Assembly (NCBI RefSeq): GCF_900104725.1
Contig: NZ_LT629758.1
Coordinates: 7,402,001 to 7,466,000 of the forward strand
DNA: 64,000 nt
Direction: 5' to 3'
DNA from: Actinoplanes derwentensis
GTDB lineage: Bacteria; Actinomycetota; Actinomycetes; Mycobacteriales; Micromonosporaceae
The notes under the pieces: model-generated
Seen by the model: only the letters and a program-made list of their open reading frames with translations
Database searches by the model: none
What the model was told of the DNA's origin: nothing
Program-made: the position numbers and the translations under genes
Shown: positions 51,623 through 61,046 of the stretch, in pieces
How the letters are laid out: each line of letters starts with the position of its first letter
How positions within the stretch are numbered: the first letter of the stretch is position 1

Positions 51623-52971
51623 AACGTCTGTCGTCCTTCGTTAGGTCGGAACCGACCGAGCTGGGCATCGGCCTTCTTTAGACGGTACGACGCCACCGAC
51701 ATTCGGTCAGCAACCACGCCCGAGCGGAGAATAGCCTCAGAGCTGCTGTGATAACCCAGCGTGCTGCCTGAGACGGTATTGCCGTTGCCGGTTCGTAACA
51801 GGAAAGAGATGACTCCCGCGCAGAGCAGCACCAGCAGTGCCAGCACCACAGCGAGGACGACCAGCACCTGGCGTCCGAAAGTGCTCTCCGGTTTGGCAGC
51901 GGCCGGGTGGTAGGGGTTGGCAGGTGGAGCCGACTGCGGCCGGTACGGCGGCGGGGCCGGCGAGATGGGTTGAGCCATCGGTGGCGGGGTCGGCACCGAA
52001 GCCGCGCCCCGGGCACCCGACACCGGCCGCGGAACCGCGGCTCGGGCCGCACCTGACATCGGACCGCCGGACTGCGGGCGGTTCGGCGGGGCGCTGATCG
52101 GACGCGGGTTCTGTGCCGGCGGCTGCTGCGGTGCGACCGGCTGCTGCGCGGTCGTCAGTGAGGACGCCGCCTGCCGGGCCACCGCAGCCATCGCCGAGGC
52201 GCTGGGCCAGCGGGTCGTCGGGTCCTTGGCCATCGCGCGTTCCACGATGGCGCGAACCGCGGGCGGGATGTCGCCGGGAAGCGGGCGCGGGGTCTCCCGC
52301 ACGTGCTTCATGGCGATCTCGATCGGGGTGGCACCGTCGAACGGACGGTGGCCGGAGAGGCACTGGTAGGCGACGACACCGAGGGCGTACACATCGGAGG
52401 CCGCGGTGGCCACGTCGCCGGCGGCCTGCTCGGGCGAGATGTACGACGCCGTGCCGAGCACCGCGCCGGCCACCGTGAGCTGGCCCACCAGTGCCGAGCG
52501 GGCGATGCCGAAGTCGGTCAGGACCAGGGTGCCGTTCGGCCGTACCAGCAAGTTTCCGGGTTTGACGTCCCGGTGCACGATGCCGTTGCCGTGCGCGGCC
52601 TGAAGCGCGTCGGCGGCCTGGGCCACCAGCGCCATGGTCCGCGCCGGGGTGAGCCGGCCCACCCGGCTCAGTGTCCGGGAGAGAGCGTCACCCTCGACGT
52701 ACTCCATCACCAGGAAGGCGATCGACTGGTCGCTGCCGTAGTCGTAGACGTCCACGACGCCCGGGTGGTTGATGGTGGCCATGGTCCGGGCCTCACCGCG
52801 GAACCGCTCGGCGAAGCCCGGCTCGTCGAGCAGGGCGGGCAACAGGATCTTGACCGCGACGGTCCGGCCCAGCACATCGTCGATGCCCTTCCAGACATCG
52901 CCCATGCCGCCCCCGGCGATCCGCTCTTCCAAGCGGTATCGCCCACCGAGCGTGACCCCCGGGCGGATCAT
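51619..52971 (-). CDS. pknA: Serine/threonine kinase PknA
   Basis: A 450-residue kinase: ATP lysine K41, HRD at 133-135 and DFG at 153-155. A Pro/Ala-rich linker (about 275-360) follows, then one membrane helix near 365-390 (VLVVLAVVLALLVLLCAGVI), with only a short outer tail and no PASTA domain. It phosphorylates division and wall-synthesis proteins together with PknB. The ATG lies one base after the pbpA stop and the gene overlaps pknB by four bases. Confidence 0.94.
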   Translation of the reverse strand: MIRPGVTLGGRYRLEERIAGGGMGDVWKGIDDVLGRTVAVKILLPALLDEPGFAERFRGEARTMATINHPGVVDVYDYGSDQSIAFLVMEYVEGDALSRTLSRVGRLTPARTMALVAQAADALQAAHGNGIVHRDVKPGNLLVRPNGTLVLTDFGIARSALVGQLTVAGAVLGTASYISPEQAAGDVATAASDVYALGVVAYQCLSGHRPFDGATPIEIAMKHVRETPRPLPGDIPPAVRAIVERAMAKDPTTRWPSASAMAAVARQAASSLTTAQQPVAPQQPPAQNPRPISAPPNRPQSGGPMSGAARAAVPRPVSGARGAASVPTPPPMAQPISPAPPPYRPQSAPPANPYHPAAAKPESTFGRQVLVVLAVVLALLVLLCAGVISFLLRTGNGNTVSGSTLGYHSSSEAILRSGVVADRMSVASYRLKKADAQLGRFRPNEGRQTL

Positions 52972-52972
52972 G

Positions 52973-54469
52973 TCAGTTCCCTCCCTGCGCGGCCGTGGCC
53001 TTCATGATGAGCCCGGCGATGCGGGCAGCCTCGGCGCTGGCACGACCACCGGGCACGTTCTCCAGCATGACGCACACCGCGGAGACGGCCTTGCCGTCCT
53101 TGTAGGCGAAACCGATGAACCAACCGTGCGGGTCGCCGTCCGCGACGTTCTGGGCGGTACCGGTCTTGCCGCCGACCTCGAAACCGTCGATCTTGGCGCT
53201 CTTGCCGGTGCCGTTCTCGACGACGCTGACCATCATCTCGCGCAACCCATCGGCCACCGTCGAGTTGATCGGCTGGCGCAGCGTCTTGGGACCGGCCGTG
53301 TAGATCGTCCCGCGGTTCGAGTCGAGCTGCTGCTGCACCAGGTAGGGCCGCATCTGCTTGCCCTCGTTGGCCACCGTGGCGGCGATCATCGCACCCTGCA
53401 TCGGCGTCATCCGGACGTCCCGCTGACCGATCGACGACTGGGCCAGCGCGGCCTTGTCGACGCTGCCGTCCTTGTTGGAGATGGTGCCGGTCCGGCTGGC
53501 CGCCACCGTCAGGCCCTTGCCGCTGTCCAGGTCGCCGACCTTGAGCGTCTCGTCCTCGAAGCCGAAGTCCTTGGCCTTGTCGAGCACCACGTCGCGGCCC
53601 AGCTTCACACCGAGCTTGGAGTACGCGGTGTTGCAACTCGTGGTCAGCGCGTCCTTGAGGTTGGTCTGGCTACCGGGGCACACCTCGTCCTCGGAGTTGC
53701 GGATCGTCGCGCCGCCCTCCTGGTAGGTGTTGCCGGCCGGGATGCTGCTGTCGAGGCTGTAGCCGTTCTCCAGTGCCGCCGCCGAGACGATGACCTTGAA
53801 GAGCGAGCCGGGCGGCAGGGTGTTCGCGACGGCCCGGTTCAGCAGAGGCTGGCTCTTGTCCGAGTTCAGCTCGTTGTACGCCTCACCGGCTGCCTTCGTG
53901 TCGTGGCTGGCCAGCGGGTTCGGGTCGTAACTCGGGAACGAGACCATGGCCTGGACCGCGCCGGTGGCCGGGTTGATGGCGACCGCCGCTCCCTTGGTGG
54001 CGCCGCGCTCGTTGTTCTTCAGCTCTTTCCAGGCGACTTCCTGCGCACGCGGGATCAGCGACAACACGATGTTGCCGCCGGTGGCGGTGTCACCGGTGAA
54101 CATCTCGCTGAGCCGGTCCGCGAAGAGCTTGTCGCTGGCGCCGGAGAGGATGTCGTTCTCGGCCGACTCGATGCCGACCGCCAGACCACTGAGCGGCTTG
54201 TACCCGAGGACCGGGGCGTAGACCTCTTTCTTCGGGTAGACCCGCTGGTACTTCAGTTCGCCACCGGTGTCGATGTTCTCGGCCAGGGGGACACCACCGG
54301 CCTCGATCACCCCGCGGGGACGCTCGTACTCGGCGATCTGGACGCGCTGGTTACGCCCGTCGGTGCGGTATTCGTCGGCCTTGTACGCCTGGACCCAGTT
54401 CAGCTTCGCGAAAATCGCGCCGAACAGGACCATGATGACCACACCAGAGCGTCGGAGCGGACCGTTCAC
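52973..54469 (-). CDS. pbpA: Class B penicillin-binding protein PbpA
   Basis: A 498-residue transpeptidase. It has a short cytoplasmic start, one helix at about 8-24 and a PBP dimerisation domain. The transpeptidase motifs are S222xxK225 (PGSLFK), SCN at 278-280 and KTGTA at 435-439. It cross-links peptidoglycan together with the glycosyltransferase RodA, encoded next to it. The GTG start overlaps the rodA stop by four bases (GTGA). Confidence 0.95.
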   Translation of the reverse strand: MNGPLRRSGVVIMVLFGAIFAKLNWVQAYKADEYRTDGRNQRVQIAEYERPRGVIEAGGVPLAENIDTGGELKYQRVYPKKEVYAPVLGYKPLSGLAVGIESAENDILSGASDKLFADRLSEMFTGDTATGGNIVLSLIPRAQEVAWKELKNNERGATKGAAVAINPATGAVQAMVSFPSYDPNPLASHDTKAAGEAYNELNSDKSQPLLNRAVANTLPPGSLFKVIVSAAALENGYSLDSSIPAGNTYQEGGATIRNSEDEVCPGSQTNLKDALTTSCNTAYSKLGVKLGRDVVLDKAKDFGFEDETLKVGDLDSGKGLTVAASRTGTISNKDGSVDKAALAQSSIGQRDVRMTPMQGAMIAATVANEGKQMRPYLVQQQLDSNRGTIYTAGPKTLRQPINSTVADGLREMMVSVVENGTGKSAKIDGFEVGGKTGTAQNVADGDPHGWFIGFAYKDGKAVSAVCVMLENVPGGRASAEAARIAGLIMKATAAQGGN

Positions 54470-55974
54470 GGCTTGATCACCTCCGTCATGGCGCCGTGCA
54501 GTTGGGTGGGTGCTTTCTTGGGTGCCCCGCCGGGCCGGTCGGCCACCACGTTCCCCGGTCGCCGGGCCGCGTCGGAGATCCGCAACAGCATGGCGATCAA
54601 CAGCCAGTTCGCCATCAGTGACGAACCACCGGAGGACAGGAACGGGGTGGTCTGGCCGGTCAGCGGGATCAGCCCGGTGATGCCACCGAGGATGACGAAG
54701 ATCTGCAGGCCGAGGGTGAAGGCGAGACCACCGGCGACGAGCTTGCCGAACGAGTCCCGGACCGCCAGGGCGGCGTGCAGGCCACGCTCCACGATCAGCA
54801 GGTAGATCACCAGCAGCGCGGCCAGGCCGAAGAGGCCGATCTCCTCACCGAGACCGGCGAAGATGAAGTCGTTGCGCACCTCGGGCACCCGGCCCGGCGA
54901 GCCCGCGCCCGGTCCGGTGCCGAACATGCCGCCGGTGCCGAGCCCGAACAGGCCCTGAACGAGCTGGTAGCTGCTGCCACCCTCCCGCTCGTAGTTCGCC
55001 TGGGAGAACGGGTCGAGCCACACCGCGGCGCGGTCATAGAAGTTCGCGAACGGGCCGCCGACCACACTGCCCAGCAGGTACGCCACGTAGACGCCGCCGA
55101 AGAACAGCAGCAGACCGATGATCAGCCAACTGGACCGCTCGGTCGCCACGTAGAGCGTGACGATGAAGAGCCCGAAGTAGAGCAGTGCGGTGCCGAGGTC
55201 CTTCTCGAAGACCAGGACCAGAAGGCTGAACAGCCACACCGTCAGAACCGGGCCCAGGTCCCGGCCGCGCGGGAAGTCGATCCCGAGGAACCGGTGGCTG
55301 GCCAGGGACAGCACTTCGCGCTTGCGGACCAGGTAGTACGCGAAGAACGAGACCAGTGCGATCTTGGCGAACTCACCCGGCTGGATGGAGAACGCCCCGC
55401 CGAACTTGATCCACAGCTTGGCGCCGTTCACCTCGGAGTACTTCGCGGGCAGCACGGCCGGGATCATCATCAGCACGATGCCGATCAGGCCGAGCGTGTA
55501 CGCGTACCGCGTGATGGCCTTGTGGTCCCGCAGAACCAGCAGCAGCACCGCGGCCAGCACCAGCGACAGCAGCGTCCAGGCGAGCTGTCGCCCGCTGGTG
55601 TCGGCGAAGAACCCCGGCACCGGCAGATCCCTGGACAGCGCCCGGGCGATGTCCAGGCGGCGCAGGAACGCCACTCCGATGCCGTTGATCAGCGCCACCG
55701 ACGGCAGCAGCACCGGGTCGGAGTAGGGCGCCGTGAACCGGACGACGATATGCAGACCGAGGAACAGGACGCCGATCAGCGCGGCCGGGACCCAGAAGTT
55801 CGCATTGATCTTGTCGAACTGGTTCGCCTCGACAGTCGCCCCGAAAGCGGCGACTAGGCCCATGGCGAACACCAGCAGCCCGAGTTCAGCGTTACGGCGC
55901 GTCTTCCAGCCCCGGATACGCGACATCTCGCCCGTGGAGGCGGGCGCGGGAGCCGGTATGGCGGGCGCGGTCAA
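54466..55974 (-). CDS. rodA: Peptidoglycan glycosyltransferase RodA (SEDS family)
   Basis: A 502-residue membrane protein with about 12 helices. SEDS signatures are NGAKLWIKFGGAFSIQPGEFAKI and, near the C-terminus, GLIPLTGQTTPFLSSGGSSL. It polymerises lipid II with PbpA as partner. A TTG start is proposed because GGGGAT lies about 8 bases upstream. A later ATG (MSRIRGWKTRRNAEL, 16 codons in) is the alternative. Confidence 0.95.
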   Translation of the reverse strand: MTAPAIPAPAPASTGEMSRIRGWKTRRNAELGLLVFAMGLVAAFGATVEANQFDKINANFWVPAALIGVLFLGLHIVVRFTAPYSDPVLLPSVALINGIGVAFLRRLDIARALSRDLPVPGFFADTSGRQLAWTLLSLVLAAVLLLVLRDHKAITRYAYTLGLIGIVLMMIPAVLPAKYSEVNGAKLWIKFGGAFSIQPGEFAKIALVSFFAYYLVRKREVLSLASHRFLGIDFPRGRDLGPVLTVWLFSLLVLVFEKDLGTALLYFGLFIVTLYVATERSSWLIIGLLLFFGGVYVAYLLGSVVGGPFANFYDRAAVWLDPFSQANYEREGGSSYQLVQGLFGLGTGGMFGTGPGAGSPGRVPEVRNDFIFAGLGEEIGLFGLAALLVIYLLIVERGLHAALAVRDSFGKLVAGGLAFTLGLQIFVILGGITGLIPLTGQTTPFLSSGGSSLMANWLLIAMLLRISDAARRPGNVVADRPGGAPKKAPTQLHGAMTEVIKP

Positions 55975-56003
55975 GAATTATCCCCAGACGTGTAGGCCGA
56001 TAC

Positions 56004-57371
56004 TCAGTCGACGGTCCGGCACCCGACCGGGTCGACCGTCGGCGGAGCACTTTCCGAGGCGCCGTCAGCCGGCGCCGAGACGCTGGCACTACGGTTCGGA
56101 GCCGCGGTTGGACTGGCCGAGGCGCTGGCCGGCGGCGTGGTGCCGGCGGGAGCGCAGATCGGCTTGAGGTTCGGGTTGGACGGCTCGTCCTTGGTCAGGT
56201 CGGTCAGCGTGGTGCGAGCCGCCGCCTGATCCGTGGCGTGGATGCCCTGCTTGACCCGCTCCTGCGCGACCGTGGTCAGGTCGTCGAGTCGGACCTGGCT
56301 GGTCTCGCTCACCGTCGACAGGTCCAGGCCGGCGACTTGACCGGGCACGCCCTGGAAGATGGCGAGCTGCCCCTGTTCGGTCGCACCGACGTAGTACTGA
56401 CCCTGGGTGTACCGCCAGCCGGCCCACAGGCCGCCGCCGAGCACACCGAGCAGGAGCAGCACCAGCAGGGTGTTCCGCACCGGGTGACCGGCCGGCTCGG
56501 CCTCACGCTCGTAACCGTTCGACGGCTCCGGCTGGGCCGGGCGTGGCGGCTTGAGCGCGGCGGCACGGGCCGCCGAGGTCGAACTGTCCGCGATGGTGGT
56601 GTTGCCACGGTCCAACGAGGCCGCGCCACCCACGATCGGGGCCTGCTCGACGATGCCGTCGACAGCGTCGGCGATGATCACGGTGATGTTGTCCGGACCG
56701 CCGCCGCGCAACGCGAGTTGCACCAGCCGCTCGACACACGCCTGCGGGTCGGTCAGATCGCGCATCGTCTGCCCGATCGTCTCGCCGCTGACCACACCGG
56801 ACAGGCCGTCACTACAGATCAGGTACCGGTCGCCCAGGAGCACTTGGCGAACCGAGTACTCCGGGTCGATGTCGCGGCCGTCCAGCGCCCGGGTGAGCAG
56901 CGACCGCTGTGGGTGGCTGCTCGCCTCCTCCAGGGTGACCCGGCCCTCGTCGACCAGCATCTGGACGTACGTGTCGTCCTTGGTGATCTGGGCGAACTCG
57001 CCCTTGCGCAGCAGGTACGCCCGGGAGTCCCCGATGTGCACCATGCCGAACTTGCTGCCGGAGAAGAGGACCGCGGTCAGCGTGGTCCCCATCCCCTCGA
57101 GTTGAGGGTTGGCGTCGACGGTGTCCCGCAGTTGCTGATTTGCGGTCCCGACGGCGTGCCGCAAGGCATCGACCATGGCGTCACCAGGGACGTCGTCGTC
57201 GAGTGGCGCCATCGCGGCGATGACGATGTTGGACGCGACGTCACCAGCGGCCATGCCGCCCATGCCGTCCGCGACAGCGAGAAGTCGCGGCCCGGCGTAG
57301 ACGGAGTCCTGGTTCAGGTCTCGGATCAGACCGCGGTCGCTCTGGGCGGCATAGCGCAGGGTCAGGGTCAT
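56004..57371 (-). CDS. pstP: PP2C-type Ser/Thr phosphatase PstP
   Basis: A 455-residue protein. The cytoplasmic PP2C domain (about 1-240) has metal-binding DLNQDSVYAG, AVADGMGGMAAGD, YLICSDGLSGVV and GGGPDNITVIIAD. A linker leads to one membrane helix near 297-315 (NTLLVLLLLGVLGGGLWAGW), followed by an outer domain and a Ser/Ala/Pro-rich tail. PstP removes phosphates from PknA, PknB and their targets. ATGA overlap with fhaB. Confidence 0.95.
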   Translation of the reverse strand: MTLTLRYAAQSDRGLIRDLNQDSVYAGPRLLAVADGMGGMAAGDVASNIVIAAMAPLDDDVPGDAMVDALRHAVGTANQQLRDTVDANPQLEGMGTTLTAVLFSGSKFGMVHIGDSRAYLLRKGEFAQITKDDTYVQMLVDEGRVTLEEASSHPQRSLLTRALDGRDIDPEYSVRQVLLGDRYLICSDGLSGVVSGETIGQTMRDLTDPQACVERLVQLALRGGGPDNITVIIADAVDGIVEQAPIVGGAASLDRGNTTIADSSTSAARAAALKPPRPAQPEPSNGYEREAEPAGHPVRNTLLVLLLLGVLGGGLWAGWRYTQGQYYVGATEQGQLAIFQGVPGQVAGLDLSTVSETSQVRLDDLTTVAQERVKQGIHATDQAAARTTLTDLTKDEPSNPNLKPICAPAGTTPPASASASPTAAPNRSASVSAPADGASESAPPTVDPVGCRTVD

Positions 57372-57850
57372 GGCCGTAACTCGAGAGAAGTGCGCCCGAT
57401 CCGAATCGGAACGCCAAGGGGGACTGGAGTGGGTCCGGAGACCTTACCGCGATCAAGGTAAGTGCCGTTGGTCGAGCCGAGGTCCTCGACGAACCACTGG
57501 CCCTCGCGGGGAACCAACCGGGCATGCCGGGCGGACGCGAAGTCGTCGGTGATGACAAGCGTCGAATCCTCGGCGCGGCCGATCGAGATCGGAGCCTCAC
57601 CGAGAGTGATTCGAGTGCCGGCCAAGTTACCGGCAGTCACGACAAGTTGCCGTGCCGCCTTACCGCGCTTCACCTTCGCGGGCCGGCCCTGGAGCACCGC
57701 GCCACCCACCCCCCGAGGGCTGGCGACGATGCTCTTGGGCCGGTTGCTCGCGAAGAGGTCCCGCCGGATCACTCCGACCACTGTGAACACGAAGATCCAC
57801 AGCAGGATGAGGAACCCGAACCGGGCGACGGTGAGGACGAATTCGGGCAA
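57368..57850 (-). CDS. fhaB: FHA-domain protein FhaB (FipA-type)
   Basis: A 160-residue protein with a TTG start. An N-terminal membrane helix (about 5-27, VLTVARFGFLILLWIFVFTVVG) precedes an FHA domain at about 85-155 (GRAEDSTLVITDDFASARHARL, EDLGSTNGTYLDRGKV). It binds phosphothreonine, linking PknA/B output to division proteins. It overlaps pstP by four bases and follows fhaA by 5 bp. Confidence 0.93.
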   Translation of the reverse strand: MPEFVLTVARFGFLILLWIFVFTVVGVIRRDLFASNRPKSIVASPRGVGGAVLQGRPAKVKRGKAARQLVVTAGNLAGTRITLGEAPISIGRAEDSTLVITDDFASARHARLVPREGQWFVEDLGSTNGTYLDRGKVSGPTPVPLGVPIRIGRTSLELRP

Positions 57851-57855
57851 GGCCG

Positions 57856-58617
57856 CTAGCCGTCCACTCGGAAGGTGAGTGTGGTCGTCCCCAACTGGAT
57901 CATGTCGCCCGGATTGAGAGCGACGGCGGACACCCGCTGGCCGTTGACCATGGTGCCGTTCGTCGATCCCAGATCGGTCAGCACGACCTGGTTGCCGTCG
58001 TAGTCCAGCCGGGCGTGCCGGCGGGAGATGCCGACGTCGGGCAGGCGCAGGTTCGCCTGATCACCGCGGCCGATCACGGTCGAGCCCATCTGCAGCGGGT
58101 AGGTCCGGCCATCGCCGGAGACCAGGCCCACGCTGCGCGGACCGCCATGATGCTGTTGTTGCTGATAACCGCCACCCTGCTGGTCGTAGGGCGAATACTG
58201 CGGGCCGGCGTCATAAGCCGGCTGCTGCACCGGGGCGACCTCGCCACCGGTGTAGACCTCGGCCGTGACCCGGAACATCCCGGTGTCCAGACCGTCGCCG
58301 CGCTCGATCTCGACGATGACATCGCCGTAGACGGTCCAGGCCTGCTCACCGATGAACTCGGCCTGGGACTGCGCCAGCTCCTGCGCCAGCGCGGCAGCGT
58401 ACGGCGCCAGACGACTGTGGTCGTAAGGCGACAGATCAATCACATAGCGGTTCGGCACGAGGGTGCGGCCACCGGCGAGAATGGCCTTGTGTGCCTCGGC
58501 CTCCCGCTGCATGGCATTCAGAATCTCCACAGGGTGAACGACACCCTTGAAGACCTTCGCGAAGGCCCCCTCGACCAGGCCTTCCAATCGCTTCTCAAAG
58601 CGCTGCAGCACGCTCAC
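57856..58617 (-). CDS. fhaA: DUF3662/FHA-domain protein FhaA
   Basis: A 253-residue protein. The GTG of VSVLQRFEKRLEGLVEG was chosen because GAGGAGGA lies directly upstream and the family begins here. The DUF3662 domain (about 1-115) is followed by a short Gln/Gly/Tyr-rich linker (compared with the long linker of the mycobacterial protein) and a C-terminal FHA domain (about 170-250; GRGDQANLRLPDVGISRRHA, LGSTNGTMVNGQ). It binds phosphorylated PknB and MviN and restrains wall synthesis. First gene of the operon. Confidence 0.94.
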   Translation of the reverse strand: MSVLQRFEKRLEGLVEGAFAKVFKGVVHPVEILNAMQREAEAHKAILAGGRTLVPNRYVIDLSPYDHSRLAPYAAALAQELAQSQAEFIGEQAWTVYGDVIVEIERGDGLDTGMFRVTAEVYTGGEVAPVQQPAYDAGPQYSPYDQQGGGYQQQQHHGGPRSVGLVSGDGRTYPLQMGSTVIGRGDQANLRLPDVGISRRHARLDYDGNQVVLTDLGSTNGTMVNGQRVSAVALNPGDMIQLGTTTLTFRVDG

Positions 58618-58851
58618 CGGCTCCTCCTCGGGTTCCGAGGACATGATGGTATCCGGCGACCGCTTGCGCATCCTTAGTGCAAGAGCTGCCGGCACTTCTG
58701 ACCCTCGTATGGCGCCCCATGACGCCGTGCTAGTGTTTCCTCCGTCGCGGGGCGATACAAACTCGCTTAGTGACGTGCGACAGCGTAGTCTGTCGCAGCC
58801 AGTAACAAGAAGCAGGCCCAACCCGCCTGGTTCAGCCGAAAAGATCAGATG

Positions 58852-58857
58852 TATGAT
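58852..58857 (+). promoter_or_regulatory. -10 element of the tRNA-Leu promoter
   Basis: TATGAT ends 18 bp before the tRNA 5' end. A weak TGGTTC at 58828-58833 lies 18 bp upstream as a possible -35. Confidence 0.4.
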
Positions 58858-58875
58858 CTTGGAAGCAAGTCACAT

Positions 58876-58958
58876 GGGGATGTGGCGGAATGGCAGACGC
58901 GCACGGTTCAGGTCCGTGTGTCCGAAAGGACGTGGGGGTTCAACTCCCCCCATCCCCA
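58876..58958 (+). tRNA. tRNA-Leu (anticodon CAG)
   Basis: An 83-nt class II tRNA. The acceptor GGGGATG pairs with CATCCCC, the anticodon stem CACGG with CCGTG around TTCAGGT, there is a long variable arm (TGTCC/GGACG region), and the T-stem GGGGG pairs with CCCCC around TTCAACT. The discriminator is A, and CCA is not encoded. It reads CUG, the main leucine codon here. Confidence 0.96.
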
Positions 58959-59302
58959 CGAGAGTGAATGGGCGACCTCTGTCCGCGGAAAGCGCGGACC
59001 GGCGGTCGCCCTCGTCATATCTACTCCGTAGGCCGAGCCCCCGGAAACCCCGCATCACGGTGGGCCCGGTTCGAGGTTCCGTCGCGGTTCACTCCGATGG
59101 GCGCGGCTGCGATTTGGTTACGCTTCACTGCGGTGGGTGCGGATCGCCTGGATGTCGCGGTTTTCACGATCAACACCCCTGCGGGTGGTACAGGGGTGAG
59201 CTTGCGTACTCAAAGAATGCCGCGGGGGCGTCAACTTTCGGGTGAAGGTTCGGGGAGCGTTATGCTCGCCGCCTCAATCGGCTTTCAGGGTGGGGTGCGG
59301 TC
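58959..59302. other. 344-bp gap after tRNA-Leu with nested hairpin
   Basis: GGGCGACC (58970-58977) pairs with GGTCGCCC (59004-59011) and encloses a second perfect stem GTCCGCG (58981-58987) with CGCGGAC (58993-58999), a likely tRNA terminator. The remainder has no gene or clear promoter that I can support; it leads to the glycosyltransferase start. Confidence 0.6.
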
Positions 59303-60127
59303 GTGACTGCGACTGGTGCTGGTGTTCGGCAGGGCAAACACAACGTTCTCGGCGTGCTCGTCGACGCCACGGACTATGCGACTGCCACTGCGCAGATCAT
59401 CGAGGCTGCTCGTGAGCAGCGCGGATTCGCCGTCACCGCGCTGGCCGTGCACGGGGTGATGACCGGGGTCGAGGATCCAGCTCACAACGCCCGCCTCAAC
59501 TCTTTCGACCTGGTCACTCCGGACGGCCAGCCGGTTCGCTGGGCGCTGAACGTGTTGCACCGGGCCGGCCTGACCGATCGGGTGTACGGGCCCTCGCTGA
59601 CCCTGAAAGTGGTCGAGCAGGCCGCCGCCGAGGGTCTGCCGATTTATCTGTACGGTTCGACCGATCCCGTCCTGGAGCGGCTTGTTCCGGCTCTTCAGGG
59701 GATGTTCCCGGCTCTGAAGATCGCCGGGGTGGAGGCTTCGAAGTTCCGGAGGTCACAGCCGGGTGAGCCGGAGGCCATCGCCGATCGCATCAAGGCCTCC
59801 GGGGCCCGGATCGTGCTGGTGGGCCTGGGCTGCCCGCGGCAGGAGATCTTCACTTACGCGATGCGCCCGCTGCTGGACATGCCGCTGCTGGCCGTCGGCG
59901 CCGCCTTCGACTACCACGCCGGCCTGCTGAAGAACCCGCCCGCGTGGATGCAGAAGTACGCCCTCGAGTGGCTGTGGCGTCTCGGCCTGGAGCCGAAGCG
60001 GCTGTGGAAGCGTTACATCCTGCTGAACCCGGCCTATCTGAGCCGGCTGGGCGCGCAGAAGCTCGGTCTGTGGAAGGCGACCCCGCCGGCCCCGGCCACC
60101 GAGCCGGTGCGTGAGTTCGCGGTCTGA
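59303..60127 (+). CDS. WecG/TagA/CpsF-family glycosyltransferase
   Basis: A 274-residue GT26 enzyme with GTG start. Motifs are NARLNSFDLVTPDGQPVRWALN near residue 62, VYGPSLTLKVVE, LYGSTDPVLERL, and VLVGLGCPRQEIF with AVGAAFDYHAGLLKNPPAWMQK toward the C-terminus. Members transfer N-acetylmannosamine(uronate) to undecaprenyl-linked sugars in teichoic-acid or capsule synthesis. No other polysaccharide genes are adjacent, so the product is unknown. Confidence 0.9.
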   Translation: MTATGAGVRQGKHNVLGVLVDATDYATATAQIIEAAREQRGFAVTALAVHGVMTGVEDPAHNARLNSFDLVTPDGQPVRWALNVLHRAGLTDRVYGPSLTLKVVEQAAAEGLPIYLYGSTDPVLERLVPALQGMFPALKIAGVEASKFRRSQPGEPEAIADRIKASGARIVLVGLGCPRQEIFTYAMRPLLDMPLLAVGAAFDYHAGLLKNPPAWMQKYALEWLWRLGLEPKRLWKRYILLNPAYLSRLGAQKLGLWKATPPAPATEPVREFAV

Positions 60128-60269
60128 TCTTTTTCCGACACTGCGGCACAGATCACTTCTAGTCAGCCAGGATGTCCACATTCTGCAATGGAGTGATCAC
60201 TCTCAGCCGCCGGTAACCCCTACGGGTTGACGTTCCGGGCATAACCCGGTTTCGAAGCTTGCGTTAACG

Positions 60270-60884
60270 GTGAACGCTGTCGATGTGGACACCGCTGTGG
60301 ACGTCATCATGATCGGCACGCTCGCCGCGGCCTGGCTCGCTGCCGGGCTGCTCTCCGACGCTCTGCCCACCGCCCGCACCGCGCACCAGCTCCGCCGCCG
60401 AGCCGGGCTGGTGACCGCACTGATCATCGCGGGTCTCGCGGTGTTCATCGCGGTGCCCCTCGTCGCGACCATGCTGCCGGGTGTCCAGGCCGCCCCGACT
60501 GCGGCCCTGCTGCCGGCGATCCCCGGTCTTCTCGTGGTCGCCGCGACCGTGCGCCGCCTCGGACGGGTCCGGCGCGGCGCGGGGGCCTTCACCACCGCGC
60601 CGCTCACCCCGATTCCGCCGGGCCTGCGGGCCGCTGCGGCCCATCCGCTGTTGGCCGCGCCGTTGCAGGTCACCGGTCTGGCCGCGCTGGTCGGCCTGCC
60701 GATCGCGGCCGGCCTGGTGACGCTGCCGGCCGGCGAGTCGACCGGGGTGGCGGGTTTCGCCGTTCTCGGGATCGCACTGGCGATCGCCGGGATCGGTGTC
60801 CGGGCGGCGTTGCGCCACAACCGGCTGGCCCCGCTGGTGCTGGCGACGATCGACCGGGAGCGAGTCCCGGCAGGCGTGCGTTGA
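60270..60884 (+). CDS. Hypothetical membrane protein (204 aa)
   Basis: A 204-residue protein with about five hydrophobic segments: residues 12-30, 47-67, 80-95, a long pair at 130-155, and 160-180. There is a cytoplasmic basic loop (VRRLGRVRRGAG). No family was recognised. The last segment ends in a short Arg-rich tail. It stands alone between the glycosyltransferase and a region of short direct repeats. Confidence 0.55.
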   Translation: MNAVDVDTAVDVIMIGTLAAAWLAAGLLSDALPTARTAHQLRRRAGLVTALIIAGLAVFIAVPLVATMLPGVQAAPTAALLPAIPGLLVVAATVRRLGRVRRGAGAFTTAPLTPIPPGLRAAAAHPLLAAPLQVTGLAALVGLPIAAGLVTLPAGESTGVAGFAVLGIALAIAGIGVRAALRHNRLAPLVLATIDRERVPAGVR

Positions 60885-60915
60885 CACCCGGTTTCCACCT
60901 CGTTTGAGACGAGGC

Positions 60916-60989
60916 GGCAGACCGTAAAACCTCGCGTAAGACGAGGCAGATCGTGAAACAAACTGGCTGTAAACCCGGCAGACCGTAAA
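60916..60989. repeat. Three spaced copies of GGCAGACCGTAAA
   Basis: Copies at 60916-60928 and 60977-60989 are identical and a middle copy at 60945-60957 differs at two positions (GGCAGATCGTGAA). Spacings are 29 and 32 bp, about three helical turns. The stretch is non-coding, between the stop of the 204-aa gene and the convergent minus-strand gene. Confidence 0.6.
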
Positions 60990-61046
60990 GCGCGGCTACC
61001 GTGGAGTCCGGCGGAAGCCTGACCGAACGTCGAAGCCTGGTGGGAC

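Noticed and set aside
60916..60989. CRISPR array
   Set aside because: Only three short units, one of them divergent, with spacers below 20 bp and no cas genes.
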